From Glycine soja (Eukaryota; Streptophyta; Magnoliopsida; Fabales; Fabaceae): a stretch of DNA of 64,000 nucleotides. Under the pieces are notes generated by a model. The model saw only the letters and a program-made list of their open reading frames with translations. It did no database searches and was not told where the DNA came from. The position numbers were made by a program, and so were the translations under genes. Of the stretch, positions 1 to 12,347 are shown in pieces (position 1 is the first letter of the stretch; every line of letters starts with the position of its first letter). Location: positions 3,536,958 to 3,600,957 of the forward strand of contig NC_041008.1 in assembly GCF_004193775.1 (NCBI RefSeq), in the 5' to 3' direction.

Positions 1-292
1 AATGTACATAGCATTGGCAGCTTTTTAAGGAAATAGAAAGTAGTTGGGTCCACCTTTGACTGGAGGGTATTTATTATTTAGAATTAGAAATATTCAACAT
101 CATTTCTTTGTAAAAGAAAAAAGTCATTGCCCTTTAACCAGAATTAAAAAGAAAAAAAAAAGAGTTGAGTAAAATATTAATTTTAATTTGTGAATAACAT
201 CCATATGAGAACAATTATCAAAATTAAAGATTAAATTTTAATTTGTGAATAAACATCAATTGTGAAAATTTTGTCCTGTATCTCTATCTTAC

Positions 293-1244
293 CATTGCCA
301 TGGTCATTAGCATGCAGTACAATGAAGACATACTTAATCATGGGTATGATCACAATGGTGTAGATTATGAGAGACAAAACCCCCAGAATGTCTTCATTGT
401 GATGGATACCATTGGTGAAGATGCCTGAAAACACGTAAAGTGGGGATGTGCCAATATCACCATACACAATTCCTATGCTTTGAAAGGCTAAACTCAGAGT
501 AGTCCTCCAATCCAACTGTTAATAATCACCATTCAGAAACTTAGGATTATATGGGATACAAAAGTTGTACACAGTACCACACAAAATTTGATTTTTATTA
601 TCTAAATAGTTATAAAATGTCATGATTACTTCTTGGGAAATGCATTCTTTGCAGTGACATTTCCACTCCATGAATTCCTACTCCTTCAATAAATTTTTAA
701 AATATAATTATGCTTCTATAATATAGATGAGAGATTAAATGGTCTGGCATCATAACACATGACCATAAGTTTTTTTTTTTTTTTCTAAGTGAGAGGATCC
801 ATTCCTTGATTACAATTGACAAAAGTGACTTGAACAACTATTTGAGAACAAGGGAGGATCGAAATTTATTCAAATGACACCTATTGTATTTCGATAAATC
901 TAAAAATATATATTTGAGATGCAAATTATTTCATTTTCAGTAAACCGTTTCGATTCATGAACGTGTGAATGCACGGAATCTATTTCCAAACAGATGATAT
1001 AATTTTATATTAAAAAAAAAAGTTATGTATACATAATGTACTATATGCTAAAAGAGAGAATGATAGGGAGAAAAAGGTGGTGAGAAAAAAAATTAACCTT
1101 GGAGAAATGGGTTGAAGTCATAGAAACTCTACCAGCCTCTAGATTGAGAGAGTCTGTTCTCTCTTTCATGAGATGATTTTGTGGTGTCTCCTTCCATGTG
1201 TCATTGTCTCCTTCCATGCCTAAAGAATCTGCTTCTACAGACAT
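293..1244 (-). CDS. KUP/HAK/KT potassium transporter, N-terminal exons only (gene continues off left edge)
   Basis: This is the 5' part of a high-affinity K+ transporter of the plasma membrane. Exon 1 (1098..1244, 49 codons) encodes a hydrophilic N-terminus ending STHFSK and is followed by a GTTAAT donor. Exon 2 (293..515) opens after an AACAG acceptor with [12 protein letters not shown] and carries the KUP signature [15 protein letters not shown], then a hydrophobic helix. It ends at HANDHGNG on a GTAAGA donor. Phases agree (147 nt, then 74 codons plus one base). The family usually reads NDNGNGGTFALYSL here, so the next exon should start inside GGTFALYSL. I see no such exon between 1 and 292, so the rest (roughly 80% of a protein of about 780 residues) lies outside the window. 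Intron sequence at 178-258 holds a short direct repeat of about 56 bp period. Closest in style to the HAK5-like clade, but the subgroup is not settled. Whether the full gene is intact cannot be judged here. Confidence 0.85.
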
Positions 1245-2717
1245 AATTTGAGTAATGCTTTACTATGAAGAAATTAGAGAGAGAAAAGTGATTTTGGTTG
1301 GTGTGAAGATTTACAGTGCATTGGAGTTAAATTTATAGGCAGCAGAACAAGTTACAGCTGGGAAGCTCTCAAGTGTAGCTTAGCGTTTTCCCAGTCAAGG
1401 CAATACAATGCATCAGATTTGCAACTGCTGATTGGTCATTTAACACTAATTAATGAAGGGAGAGAATATAATTGACTATTCAGATTTTGACTGAGTTCTA
1501 ATTAATAAATATTTATTTTACTCATTTACAATTGAATAACTCTTTTTTTTTCTTTATTTTTTTTGCATTTTCTATCATATTATATATTTGTAACTACAAT
1601 TGAACATTTTTTACTAATAGAATACTGATAGAATATTTCAATATATTATTTTTTATACGCACAAGCCAAAAATCAAAATCATAATCAACAATTCTTATCG
1701 TATAACTTCCGTGTATTTCATCAATATTGAAGGTAAAAATATTATAATATCATGTTTTATACGCATAAGCAATCACACGCTATTTATTACATTTATTATT
1801 TGTTCTCTTTACCTTCTTCTTTCTTTTCTCTCCTTCCCTCCTCTAAATCCGGTCAAAATGAAGTGAAAATTCATAATTTTCATTTTTATTAGAGAGAATC
1901 CAAATTGTAGTTGGATCTTGTTGTTCCAACAACAATAATAATATAATTTTATTAACTTTAATTTCTAAAGTGATAATTAAAAGATTAAAAAAATATTGAA
2001 ATTATGGTGAGATATATGCATAAAATACTATTATACTATTTATTATATAAATATTAATATTAATAGAAATAATATATAATTAAAATTTTAACATTTAGAG
2101 AGTATATACTACTAATATGTATGAAGGCATTAATAGAATGATATTTTAATTACATACCATTCCTTTAATATATTATTTCCATTGATAATTTTTTTAACAA
2201 AATATCAATTAATAATTTATAAATGTTAGAAATAATATGAGTAGAAAGAATAAAAAAATTAATTAAATCGTTAATATAATTAATATATAATTAAAATTTT
2301 AACATTTGAAGAATATACTATTAATATATTTATAAAAACATTAATAGATTCATGATTTAATGAGATACTATTCCTTTTTATGTATAACTTATATTGATAA
2401 AAATTTAATATTTTTTTAACTATGTTATTGGTGTGGGGGTATTTATCAACTTAATTGATAATTATTTTTTGTCAAAAAATTTTACTAACTATTTTTAGTA
2501 GAATTTTTCCTTTTAATGACATTTTTTTCCGACTAAACTCAATTTCATTCAAACTAATGAATTGCTAGTAGAATAAAATAAAAAGAGTAATTTTAATTTT
2601 ATATAGATGTTTTCTTAAAAGTGTTTTTTAATAATAAAAAAAACTGTCTTTCTATGAAAAAAGTTGTAACAAACATGTTTTAAAAGATCTCGAAGAATCT
2701 CAAATTTATATCAGTAA
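1245..2717. other. Intergenic, AT-rich; promoter side of the potassium transporter
   Basis: No coding sequence seen. The first few hundred bases are the presumed promoter and 5' UTR of the minus-strand transporter. The interval 2070-2165 is repeated in diverged form at 2283-2378, giving a tandem pair of about 213 bp period. Confidence 0.5.
2070..2378. repeat. AT-rich diverged tandem repeat, two copies
   Basis: Copies at about 2070-2165 and 2283-2378 share a block reading AATATATAATTAAAATTTTA followed by ACATTTxxAGAxTATA and a later ATACxATTCCTTT block. A more diverged third copy begins near 4485, beyond the LTR remnant. Confidence 0.55.
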
Positions 2718-4253
2718 AATGGTGAATGCAACAAGCTTGAATTTTCATTAAGTGTTTGAAGAAACAAATTAAAAAGGAAGAATTTACCAAGTGGTCCAAC
2801 TCTCCAACCTAGCTAAAAAGACAAAAGGCTACAACTAGAGTGATAAGACAACTTCCTATGCAAAAGGATAGAGTTGGTCTATATGATATTGATCAGAGTG
2901 AAATTAAGCTAATTAATGCTTAACTAAAATTTTGAATTTTAGTTTTATAGATAAAAAAAAAATGATCGTCAGAAAGTATCTCAATAAAACTGATCAATCA
3001 ATTTTTGATCGGAGTTAGTCATGCAAGGTGACAAAAAAGCACAAAGTTAAACATATGTACCAAGTTTATAGAATATTTTAGTTAAAGGACAAGCCAAAAG
3101 TATCATTTAAAATTATGAGAGATCAAAATCAAGCAATTTAAAATTGAAATATCAAAATTTTCCAAATAGAGAAATCTGATAACTACGAAATATAAACTAA
3201 TTTGATAGTTAATTTTGACTAATAAATGAGTGTAATTTCTTTATTTTATTATTGCTTTTAATGAAATAATGAAAAAACTAATATTTTTGCTATTTTCTAT
3301 TAGTAGAAGTCAAGAAAAGAAGAATTCAAGTGCTTTGAAGAAAATTTGAGGCAAAGAATGGAAGACAAAACATTGAAGAAAAATTTAAAAAAAATGGACA
3401 GCTCGCTTAGCGCACGAAAAAATCCAACACAAAGCCCAAACACACGCTTAGTGCGAAAGTCCACATTAAGTACGAAGTCAGTGTGAAAATTAAGTTATTT
3501 GGTGTCTATATAAGGAGGAGAAAGCAGAAGTAAAAGACACACCGAGTCTTAAAGCTATCCAAAGTCTGGGTCTTTCTCTTGGGGGAAACTCTCCTTCTTA
3601 GTCATTTTTCCTTTTCTTACTAGCAGCCAATGCGCTTGTAATGTAAATGTTCTTCTTATCTATTAATGCAATTTTAATTTTTATTGTCTCTTTCTTCTCT
3701 CCATCTCTATGTGATTTGGCCATTCATGCATATGTTTTTAGGGATTATACATTGGAAAATGGTAATGTCTAAAAAATTGAAAAATAACATCTCAACATTA
3801 CATTACTAAGGATAAAGTAACTTTGTTATGCCTCTGCATACATCTTCATACTTAATGTGGTTTATGATTTAATCTTTGCAAATAGATTTGGGAGACAATA
3901 CATAAGTTAGACTCTTCATCATGAAGGATCACTCTTGAACATATTAGCAAACATGGGTAAAAATTGAGAAAGCAGTTAATAGATAAAACATTAATATTGG
4001 ATCAAGGATAGTTGGAGATGCTAGTCCCCAGGATAATTACATCCTTAAATCATTTTTATTCTCTTGTTTATTTTATTATTCTTGCCTTTTTAAATTTAAT
4101 TTCTTTCTTTCTTCTTATTTCTATTTTACTTCATCTTCTCTTATTTACAAATTGAGTATTTTTCAACGCAAGTACAAACAAATTTCCTGTAACTCGACAC
4201 ACTCAATTTTTCGTTTTAGTCTTTACTACTTATGATAAAATTCATACACTTTA
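2718..4253 (+). mobile_element. Degenerate LTR retrotransposon remnant (probably a solo Ty3/gypsy-type LTR)
   Basis: The segment begins near TGGTGAATGCAACAAGCTTG and holds the GCTCGCTTAGCGCACG type of block (about 3400) often seen in legume gypsy LTRs. It has a TATA box (TATATAAG, 3507-3514) and pyrimidine-rich sequence downstream. The 3' part (AAATTGAGTATTTTTCAACG, then TTTCCTGTAACTCGACAC) resembles the end of such LTRs. No gag or pol reading frame follows, so it is most likely a solo LTR. Both borders are approximate and I could not confirm a target-site duplication. Confidence 0.5.
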
Positions 4254-5340
4254 ACAAAACCAAAAGTATAATTAATATATTAGCATTTATATAAATATTA
4301 ATTAATAGTATTAATTATTCTCATATTATTTACCGTTTAATTCCTTTATATATATCGTTTCCATTATAAAAGTATTTTTTAATATAACAAATACTTCTAT
4401 AAACATATTCTTTCTATTAACACAAAATACTTTTATAAATATTTAATGAATAAAAATACATAATTAAAATAGTAATAAAAAGAATATATGATTAAAATCT
4501 TCACATCTAGAGAATATAGTATAAATGTTTTTAAAAAAAATTTATTTAATTTTTATTAGAAGAAAAAAATCTAATACTTATAATAAAAATGTTTTTAAAA
4601 ATTTTGTATTAAAATTTTGTATTTAAGTTTTCTTCGTTCACAAAAAAGACAGGTGCGGCTGTAGATATTAAACTTTGCATGCAAATGACCAATTTTTTCT
4701 TCCCTTTTGTAAGTTTCAGTTACAACTACCAGATAGTAAAGACGATGCAGTGATTTTCTGTGTTCTTTCAGTTTTATTTGTTAACAAAATCTGATTAAAG
4801 GTTTTTATTTTTTAACATTCATGTATATTATTCAGTTGAAGGTTTTTATTTCTTAATTTTCATGTATATTATTAGTCAGCCATAAAATAAAATGTGTAAT
4901 TGAGAATTCATCTGTTGTAAGGCGTTAGTGGGTAGGTCTGTCACACTGTAGGGAGGCTAATTTTTGCTGGCATTTGGTACATCTGACTTTTTCCTTTCAA
5001 CTAAATAAGCGCTCAAAAAACTCTTATTTGGCTGCCAAACTTCAACAACGAATGAACTAAACTGTGATGATTAGCGTGAGATATAATATAAACTTTTTTT
5101 TAAATATAAGAAAACTACAAGTTGAACCACCCTCGTCATCAAGAAAATGGTTATCAACCAACATAATAATATATATACAAGTCATGACAAACTCAACTTT
5201 ATAAAATCATTACCTCTTCTGTTTATAAAATCCAACATAAACTTGTGTGTCACATTATCATGCAAATATCTATCAAAGTACATAACATGTTTCTATATTC
5301 TCAGATCAACTCTCTAAGCCACTGCTCATAGAATAAAAGA
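4254..5340. other. Intergenic, AT-rich; upstream region of the MIR164 hairpin
   Basis: No coding sequence seen. It holds a third diverged copy of the 2070/2283 repeat near 4485 and a TATATATA run at about 5170-5178. That run lies roughly 180 bases before the hairpin and could act as its TATA box, which is inference. Confidence 0.4.
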
Positions 5341-5481
5341 ATGAGGGAGGCCGAACCACGCTGGAGAAGCAGGGCACATGCTTGATTTATGTAAGTTTTG
5401 AGCTTGTGTCCTACTTCTCCAGCATGGTTTCTTTCTCTTACCCAAATATCTATTGCTAGAAGTACATAACATGTTTCTATA
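5278..5481. repeat. Direct repeat flanking the MIR164 hairpin
   Basis: The block AGTACATAACATGTTTCTAT occurs at about 5278-5297 and again at about 5461-5480, once on each side of the hairpin. Each copy is preceded by an ATATCTAT block at slightly different spacing. Confidence 0.7.
5350..5432 (+). ncRNA. MIR164: MIR164 microRNA precursor hairpin
   Basis: The stem is formed by 5353-5382 and 5401-5430, with a short loop at 5383-5400. The 21-nt 5' arm product at 5362-5382 starts TGGAGAAGCAGGGCA, the miR164 core, and ends CATGCT where the common form ends CGTGCA. The 3' arm product with 2-nt overhangs would be 5403-5423 (starts CTTGTGTCCT, ends CTCCAGC). Within the duplex I count mismatches at 5370:5413 and 5379:5404 and one G:U at 5374:5409. 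Pairing continues below the duplex (5354-5358 with 5425-5429). Known role: miR164 guides cleavage of mRNAs of NAC-domain factors (CUC1/2, NAC1 types), acting in organ boundaries, lateral roots and leaf ageing. A 20-base direct repeat flanks the hairpin. The lack of any plausible protein in this stretch fits a non-coding transcript. Confidence 0.92.
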
Positions 5482-5910
5482 TAAATCAATTTGTCAGCCA
5501 CAAGGTAATATTTTCCAATTGCTATGTGTGCATGCATTAAGATTCCAATTGGAAGCAAATGTTGTTTGATTTCTGGATTCCCACTTTTAATTCAAACATT
5601 GTCACTAGTAAAAAAAAAGTAGATTGTATGGGTTTTAATCATGTGAAGAGGAGAAAGAGGCCAAGAGAACACTTGAGAGGAAGTTGTCAAGAGGGATTTC
5701 TGGTAAATAACCTCGCTGAAACTTTGATTTTTAACCAAGTCTAATAACATTGTATGATCCAAGTAGCTGATTTCATCTTACAAGGTGTGTCAATCAGTAA
5801 ATCATGTAACAACTAGGCTTTATTTGAACGCCTGTTATTTCTTGTCATTATAAGGCAAATTGATATTAACTTCAATATAGTCTTTCTTATTCTTGCCACA
5901 GATGGTATAC

Positions 5911-6028
5911 ATATATGATATGATATCACATTACATTTTGAATAGCAGCCGGCCAAGCTTCCATTGGCCATATATGATATGATATCACATTACATTTTGA
6001 ATAGCAGCCGGCCAAGCTTCCATTAGCC
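5911..6028. repeat. 59-bp tandem duplication
   Basis: Units 5911-5969 and 5970-6028 are nearly identical. Both contain ATATGATATGATATCACATT and the block GCAGCCGGCCAAGCTTCCAT. The visible difference is TTGGCC in the first and TTAGCC in the second, so the duplication is recent. It lies about 90 bases downstream of the DUF936 stop codon. Confidence 0.9.
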
Positions 6029-6115
6029 ATGCCTGGTTCAACCAAATAAGATAATTTAACTTATAAACAACATTAAATAGAATATATTGCTTTAAAACAT
6101 ATCACTGTCCTAGAA

Positions 6116-8949
6116 TCAAGCTCGGTTTTCCAAAGCAAATGCAGCAGAGTCAACATGTAGAAGCAAACAAGAATAAACTTTTTGCTTCAATCTGTCAACA
6201 GTTTCCACCAGCTCATCATTTTCCAAGTTTGAAGTGCTTCTCAGTTTTTCCAACCATTCATTTGCTTGCTTAAGGTGTGACAAGGTGAGAGCTATATTAT
6301 TGGCATGTTCCATTTGCCTCCCTGCACTGTCCTTACTCATCTTCCCCCTCTTGTCTCGGGAGCTTGTGGAAAACCAGACATCCAATGTTTTTTCCAAGTA
6401 TTTCAAAAACCATGATCTTGTTTCAATCAAAAGGGCTTCTCTCAGCTCATTTATCTCTTTTAGACCATTTCCTGTTACCCATTCTTGTTTCTCAGCCTCG
6501 GATAATTCAGGTGAGTATTTTGGAGACTTTGATGAACTTTTACCGGGCACTAAATCTGATTTCTTGTCAGTTTTGTCTGTTTCTGTAGGAGAAGAAAATT
6601 TATATAGTTGAAGTGATTTATCTTTGTGTGGAGTTGTACTTGTAAAATTTGACTGGTCCATGAGTTCTTGGAAGGAAAAAAACTTATTCAGTGTGCCATG
6701 AGGGTTCTCTGATGCAGCTGAAGCGCAGATGTTGGCAAACATACTGAAAAAGAAAGAGGCATTGTATTTGACACCATTTTTTTAAAATTTAATCCCTATA
6801 AAAAATTATATTCTAGTTCCTACATAAAAAGAAAATTACAAATCAGTTTGACTTATTTGCCAAAATTATGTTTGTGTTAGATTTTGCTGAGTTGTCTATA
6901 TTACCTTTGCTGAGAAGGCATAGTGCCATGTAGGGCCAAAGGTCAGCAAAAGTCTAATACCACTATCTTTATAATTTTTGGGTGATCCCAAGGTATCAAC
7001 ATATATCAGTAAATATGGCAACCAATTTTTTAATTCCTTAAGTAGCTAAATTTTGAGTAAGTAATGTGCTAAAATTAAGACCGAAAGTTTAAAAGATACC
7101 TCAAAAACTTGACAAGGACTGCAGTAGCAGTAACTTCTCTTTGAGCTTCAACAGCAACCTGTGAGGCTAGATGTTTCCTTCTAAGCAATTCCTAGTAAAA
7201 TGTGGAAATTTGTATGATTGTTAACAAAAATTCATTTAACGACTGAGATAGCATTGCATTACTAAACAAGACATATGAGATGAAATTTGATTTAATTTGT
7301 TCAACATAGGGATGTTAGTTAGCATGCTGATAATAATATTTATCATTCAGAGAGGGAGAGAGAAAATTGCAATGCACCTTTCCAGGCCTCAGAAGGCTGG
7401 CTGGCAAAGAGGACCATGGAATTGCCTCTGTGCTATAGCTTTTATCTTCACTGCTGGACAAAACATTCAAGTTTGTAGTTTCCTGTTTAGTAGAATTACG
7501 TTTGGCAGATATGCGCTTAGGTGACATGACATTCTCCTGGATGTTAGATTGAGCAACCCTTTGCCTTGGTGAAGGTATTTCAAGTTGTAGACTACGAGTT
7601 GTATTCACTGAGAGTGTCTGTGATGCTAAAACCAATCATTATCAATATCTTAATTTTCATTATTACCTATTTAGCATAGTATACAATTCAGCATTGAACT
7701 TTGCAGCTGAATTGTTTTCAGTTCCAGGGCAAACAAAAAATAAAGATAATGGAATTACTTTTTCTATCCTCATTCTTCATATGTTTGTTATGTCACACTA
7801 CATTTTTGTCTAACTGAATATTCCCTTTATGGTAATGTGTACTTCCGCAGCTTTGACTTATTTAATCATTGTTGGAGAAAAATCTTACTTGTGAGAGCAA
7901 TGCTAGAGACACACTGTACATCACTTTCCATTATAAATGTCAAACTTATTTATTCACCAAAAAACATGTCAAACTTATTTAACTAGAAATCTGCTTATAA
8001 TGAACAAGGTTTATGACATTGTTGCAACTAGGTATAGGTAGTTAAGCGGCTAACAATAGGTAAGTTATTGGTTAAAACAAGTATAGTATTTGGTCAAATA
8101 ATTTATTCAACTGGTTATAAAAGTCATCTGTTATTCTGTTTATTTAAATTCTTTACAATTTTCATTCTAGGGGCCAGTTATAGTTGTTGCCATGCTGCTT
8201 TTAAATCCAGACCACACTATAACTATATAAAGGCCAAATTCTAAAACCATAAATTCTTGAGACTTAAAAAATGCAAATCCAAGATAAGAATCATACCTGA
8301 CCTGTAATTTCTTAAGTTTTACTTTTGCAGATGCCACCTTCTTACTATCTACACCATTCTCAAAATCATTTCCTTTTCTTTCTTCATTAGCATCTTGCAC
8401 ATTCACATTTGAGGTTGGACTTCTAACACCTCGCATGTACCTGGATGCAACGGCAGCTTTTTCCTCTTTAATAACAATCTTCTGCCTTGGACTTTTGCTC
8501 TCTTTGGATTTTGTTGAATTCATGGATTTCGAGCGATTAACTCTATGATTATGATCAGATTGCACTGGACCCTCTGATGGCTCTAACAGTTGCATTAAAT
8601 CCTTAGGATTTCCAATAAAAGGGTGCCGGCCAGGGACCGGTCTAACATCAACAAGAATAGGGACTGGTGTTCCAGCCTCTATCCTGTCCACATAAAAGAA
8701 TTGACCAAGCTGCAACTTGTTATTCAAGATAAGCTCGTTGTCTTCCTTTGAGAGTGAGACATAAGTTGAATGAGAAGAGTCAGAGACTTTCAAGAAGAAA
8801 CCTTGGTTAGGCCATAATTCAGACCCGGTTATTGCAGGCACAATGCTGATCACTTGCAGAAGGACTGATCTATATTCCCCATTAACTTTCACATCAGAAT
8901 CCATACTTTGGAGAAGCTTCAGTAGAACTCCAGGAATGAGGGATGCCAT
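6116..8949 (-). CDS. DUF936 family protein, 535 aa, four exons
   Basis: Plant-specific DUF936 protein of unknown biochemical function. Exons in coding order are 8302..8949, 7378..7617, 7100..7191 and 6116..6743, totalling 1608 nt in frame. The start [16 protein letters not shown] is the usual family N-terminus. Residues 1 to about 125 form the conserved domain ([42 protein letters not shown]). A basic, Ser-rich linker follows (residues about 130-290). Exons 3-4 encode a helical C-terminal region ([20 protein letters not shown], then [17 protein letters not shown]). Splicing choice: the tempting first donor at 8297 and the acceptor at 7625 break the frame, whereas CAG/GTCAGG after 8302 with CACAG before 7617 restores it. 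No transmembrane segment or signal peptide is evident. The stop is at 6116-6118. Confidence 0.88.
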
Positions 8950-10224
8950 GCCTCTTCACTTTCTTCTGTCTTATGGATTATATTATTCAGGGCTCAATAA
9001 AATTGCATGTCTGGTATATTGAAGGCAAGGAGCTGCATATCAAATAAAATTAATACATTTTGGTAGACACTTCTATAATTCTGTGCAAATTGACTCATTT
9101 TTTATATGGGTTGTAAGCCTATTATTTAAGTAGACAAATCCAGCCAATTTTAGTTTTCTAACTCTCTTAAACGTCCAAATACTGTTGCAAAGATGTAGCT
9201 AACTGAAATTGTCAATCTTATCATGTGATATTCAAAACAAGAAAATTAAGCATCAAGATTTCACCTCACTAATAAAATAAAAAGTACACAGCAAAACATT
9301 GGGGAAAAAAGAGTTTAATATACATGTGTGTTTGTTTGCATGTGAATATGTATGTATGTGTTTGCATATGTACATATATTATGTTACCTAAGTCAGAGTT
9401 GAAGCATGAAGTGCCAAAAGAAGTGTGAGAGAGAAGAATCAAAGATGCCTTGTTTGATACAGGGTTGTAAGAAATTCTGCAAACCCAGAAAGGACAAAGG
9501 ACAACTAGTAGGCTTCGGAAATAGAATGCTTCTGATTGCTTTTCCTGTGGCTTAACCAAGATTATATAAATACCTTTTATTGCAGGCACGTTAACATCAA
9601 ATTCTCTTGGCTTGAAAATCATGTAACAACAACACACTTTAGCGTGGGAAATATGATGCACTTTTTGTGAGACATGAAATGATAAATTAGCTTCTTTACC
9701 AAAGAATTATGCCTGCTAACCTGGTTAGCAATTTAATGGATATTATAGACTACATGATGTTGGTGGGGCTCAATCTGGTCATATGTCGTTTTTAGTTAGA
9801 GGCAATGTAACCACTGAAAGAGTTAAGAATACGCTCATGCCCATTTATTGCGTGGCCTCACTTGCATCATTATTAGCCCCCTCCATATTGAGCATGCATA
9901 ATTGCATGTGCATTGTCATTATTTTACCATAATCAATAAAGAGTGCTATAAAAGAAAGTAAATAAAGACTTTTAGGTATTTTCTTTTGAAATTTACATAA
10001 TCAAGTGGCACATGGTACATTTTTTTTTTTGTTTATTTGAAAAAGAAGAAAGCTGATCCATAGAATAAATTGTTGTACGATCCACTCTTCAAAACAGCCC
10101 AAACCAATTAAAGTGGTTCTTTCTTTTCTACTTTTATCCGATTGATTTTGGCCATTGGGCCATTGTGTTGTGTCAGACTTGCTATATATATTGACAATAA
10201 TGTTACAGGCTCATATTATTAGGA
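8950..10224. other. Intergenic, between DUF936 promoter and ABCB pseudogene
   Basis: No gene recognised. The right part is 3' flank of the pseudogene; the left part is the DUF936 promoter and 5' UTR. The only long open frame (9269-9661 minus) is low-complexity and has no family features. Confidence 0.4.
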
Positions 10225-10443
10225 TCAAGAAAAGGCATTGGCTTCAGTCTCAGCTCGAACTAGGCTAGCATACAAGCCATTTTGACCTGAAGCCATGAGC
10301 TTGTCATGGCTCCCATACTCCACCACTTCCCCATCTCTCATAACTGCGATCTTATCAGCTTCTCTGATTGTGGAAAGACGGTGAGCAACTATTATGGTTG
10401 TTGCCTCTTTGGTAACCTTCTGAAGGGCTTCTTGGATGTGCTA

Positions 10444-10572
<129 letters not shown>

Positions 10573-10786
10573 CTACTGTTAAAAAAATAAATCATATGCT
10601 TTGCTAATAGGAAAAGGTGTTGGAAAAATCATGTAAAAAAGTGATGCAGCATAAATTAGTATGGACTATTTTTTTGGCGGAACTTTAGTATGAACTTATG
10701 ATTTAGAGTAAAGCTACTAATACAATTCAACGAGTACATAATAAATATTGAGTAATAAGTGATGCAGCATAACAAATTATGATTTA

Positions 10787-10943
10787 GAGCAATACTCTCT
10801 TTTGGACACATTTTTTAATTATTGGCTGAAATTTGTGAAAATTACTAAATTTGTTAGGTCTCACTTATTTAATGATTTTCACTATATTAACCTATAGTAA
10901 AAAATACATTAGAAGAAATGTGTTAGAGAGTGTATTACTAGCA
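10787..10943. mobile_element. MITE-like inverted-repeat element in the last intron of the ABCB pseudogene
   Basis: The left end (GAGCAATACTCTCTTTTGGA, then CACATTTTTT) is matched by the inverted right end (TGCTAGTAATACACTCTCTA, then ACACATTTCTTCTAATG). That gives imperfect terminal inverted repeats of about 35-40 bases around an AT-rich core. It has no coding capacity. A small non-autonomous DNA transposon is the likeliest origin. Confidence 0.6.
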
Positions 10944-12347
10944 TCAGAAAACTCTACCTCTGCATAGAATTATTACCTGAGTTTCATATCCTTGAGGAAG
11001 GCCACTGATGAACTTGTGGATGTAAGCCTCCTTTGCAGCCTCTTCAATTTCAGTCCATGAAGCATTTGGGTCCCCAAATGCTATATTTTCCCTTATGCTC
11101 CCAGCAAACAATGCAGGTTCTTGACCCACCAAAGCTATTTGCCTCCTCAACCACTTCACATCAATCTCCCTCAAATCTATACCACTCATCATCACCTTTC
11201 CATGATCAGGATCATAGAACCTCTGGGTCAACCATATGACTGTTGACTTCCCTGATCCACTTGGTCCCACCAAGGCCACTGTGCTTCCACCTTTGACCTT
11301 TAAACAGAAATCCTCAACACAGTCACTTCTGGCCTAGATGGGTATGCAAATGTCACCATCTTGAATTCTATGTTGAACGGTTTCGATCTGTCTACTATCC
11401 TACCTTCTGTTCTATCATTGCCAATCAGTGGCCTACGTTTTATGATATCTTGAACTGCAGGAATTGCTGTAGCCGCCATAGAAGTATCTGGTGCCAAGCC
11501 AGCAAGTTGTTCCACAGAAAATTTAGAAAGATCTTAAACACTTCTCCAAGTTTTGCCTTGCCGTGTTCTACAAGGTATGCACCAAACGAAAGAGTTAATG
11601 TGTATGCTCCATACATGGAACCTTGAAACAACCCAAACATAAGACCTTGAAGTTGTGAACTTAATGATTTTCTCCTAGGTTCTGACAGGGTTCTTTCAAA
11701 GGACTTAACTATCTGCTCCTGAGCAGAAAATGTGGTAACCGTCCTTATGTTTGAGACTGCACCAGAAGCATGTTACTAGCTTTGGCATAAGAGTAGTTGT
11801 CCACTCGCAGTCCAGAATAGATGTGGCAAAGAGCACTTAGCCACTTTACTTGCAATGTCCTCAAATCATGACCATCCAAGGTAATAATCCCTACAAAGAT
11901 ATTGAAATTCAACAAAGTTAGTACAATTAACTTTCCTTATCTTTCACAAGATCTTTTGCAAATCATCATATAGTTTTGTTTACCTTCAATAGGGTCATAA
12001 AGCCTCTCTATGAGAGCAAAGATAGTGGACTTTCCCCCACCACTGGCACCAACCACTGCCAAAGTTTTTGAAGATGGTAATACCAAGTTAAGGGAATCAA
12101 ATATAAGAGAATCAGGACGAGATGGGTATGCAAAACTAACACTTTTTAACTCAATCCTTCCACGAACACCAGAAAGCTTCCTTCCCTCAGGGCTATAGGA
12201 ATCAATCTCAGGGATTCTCTCTATGATATAGAATACACGGCTAGCTGCAACAGTCCCTTGAGCAAATTGTGCAAAATATGAAAGTGTCAGTGCCAACCCT
12301 CTGTCAATTAAAAAAAATAGTTAAAGAAAGTGAGTTTAATTTGCATA

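Noticed and set aside
5301..5558. 85-codon open frame on the minus strand
   Set aside because: It overlaps the MIR164 hairpin antisense, has no family features, and is explained by the RNA gene.
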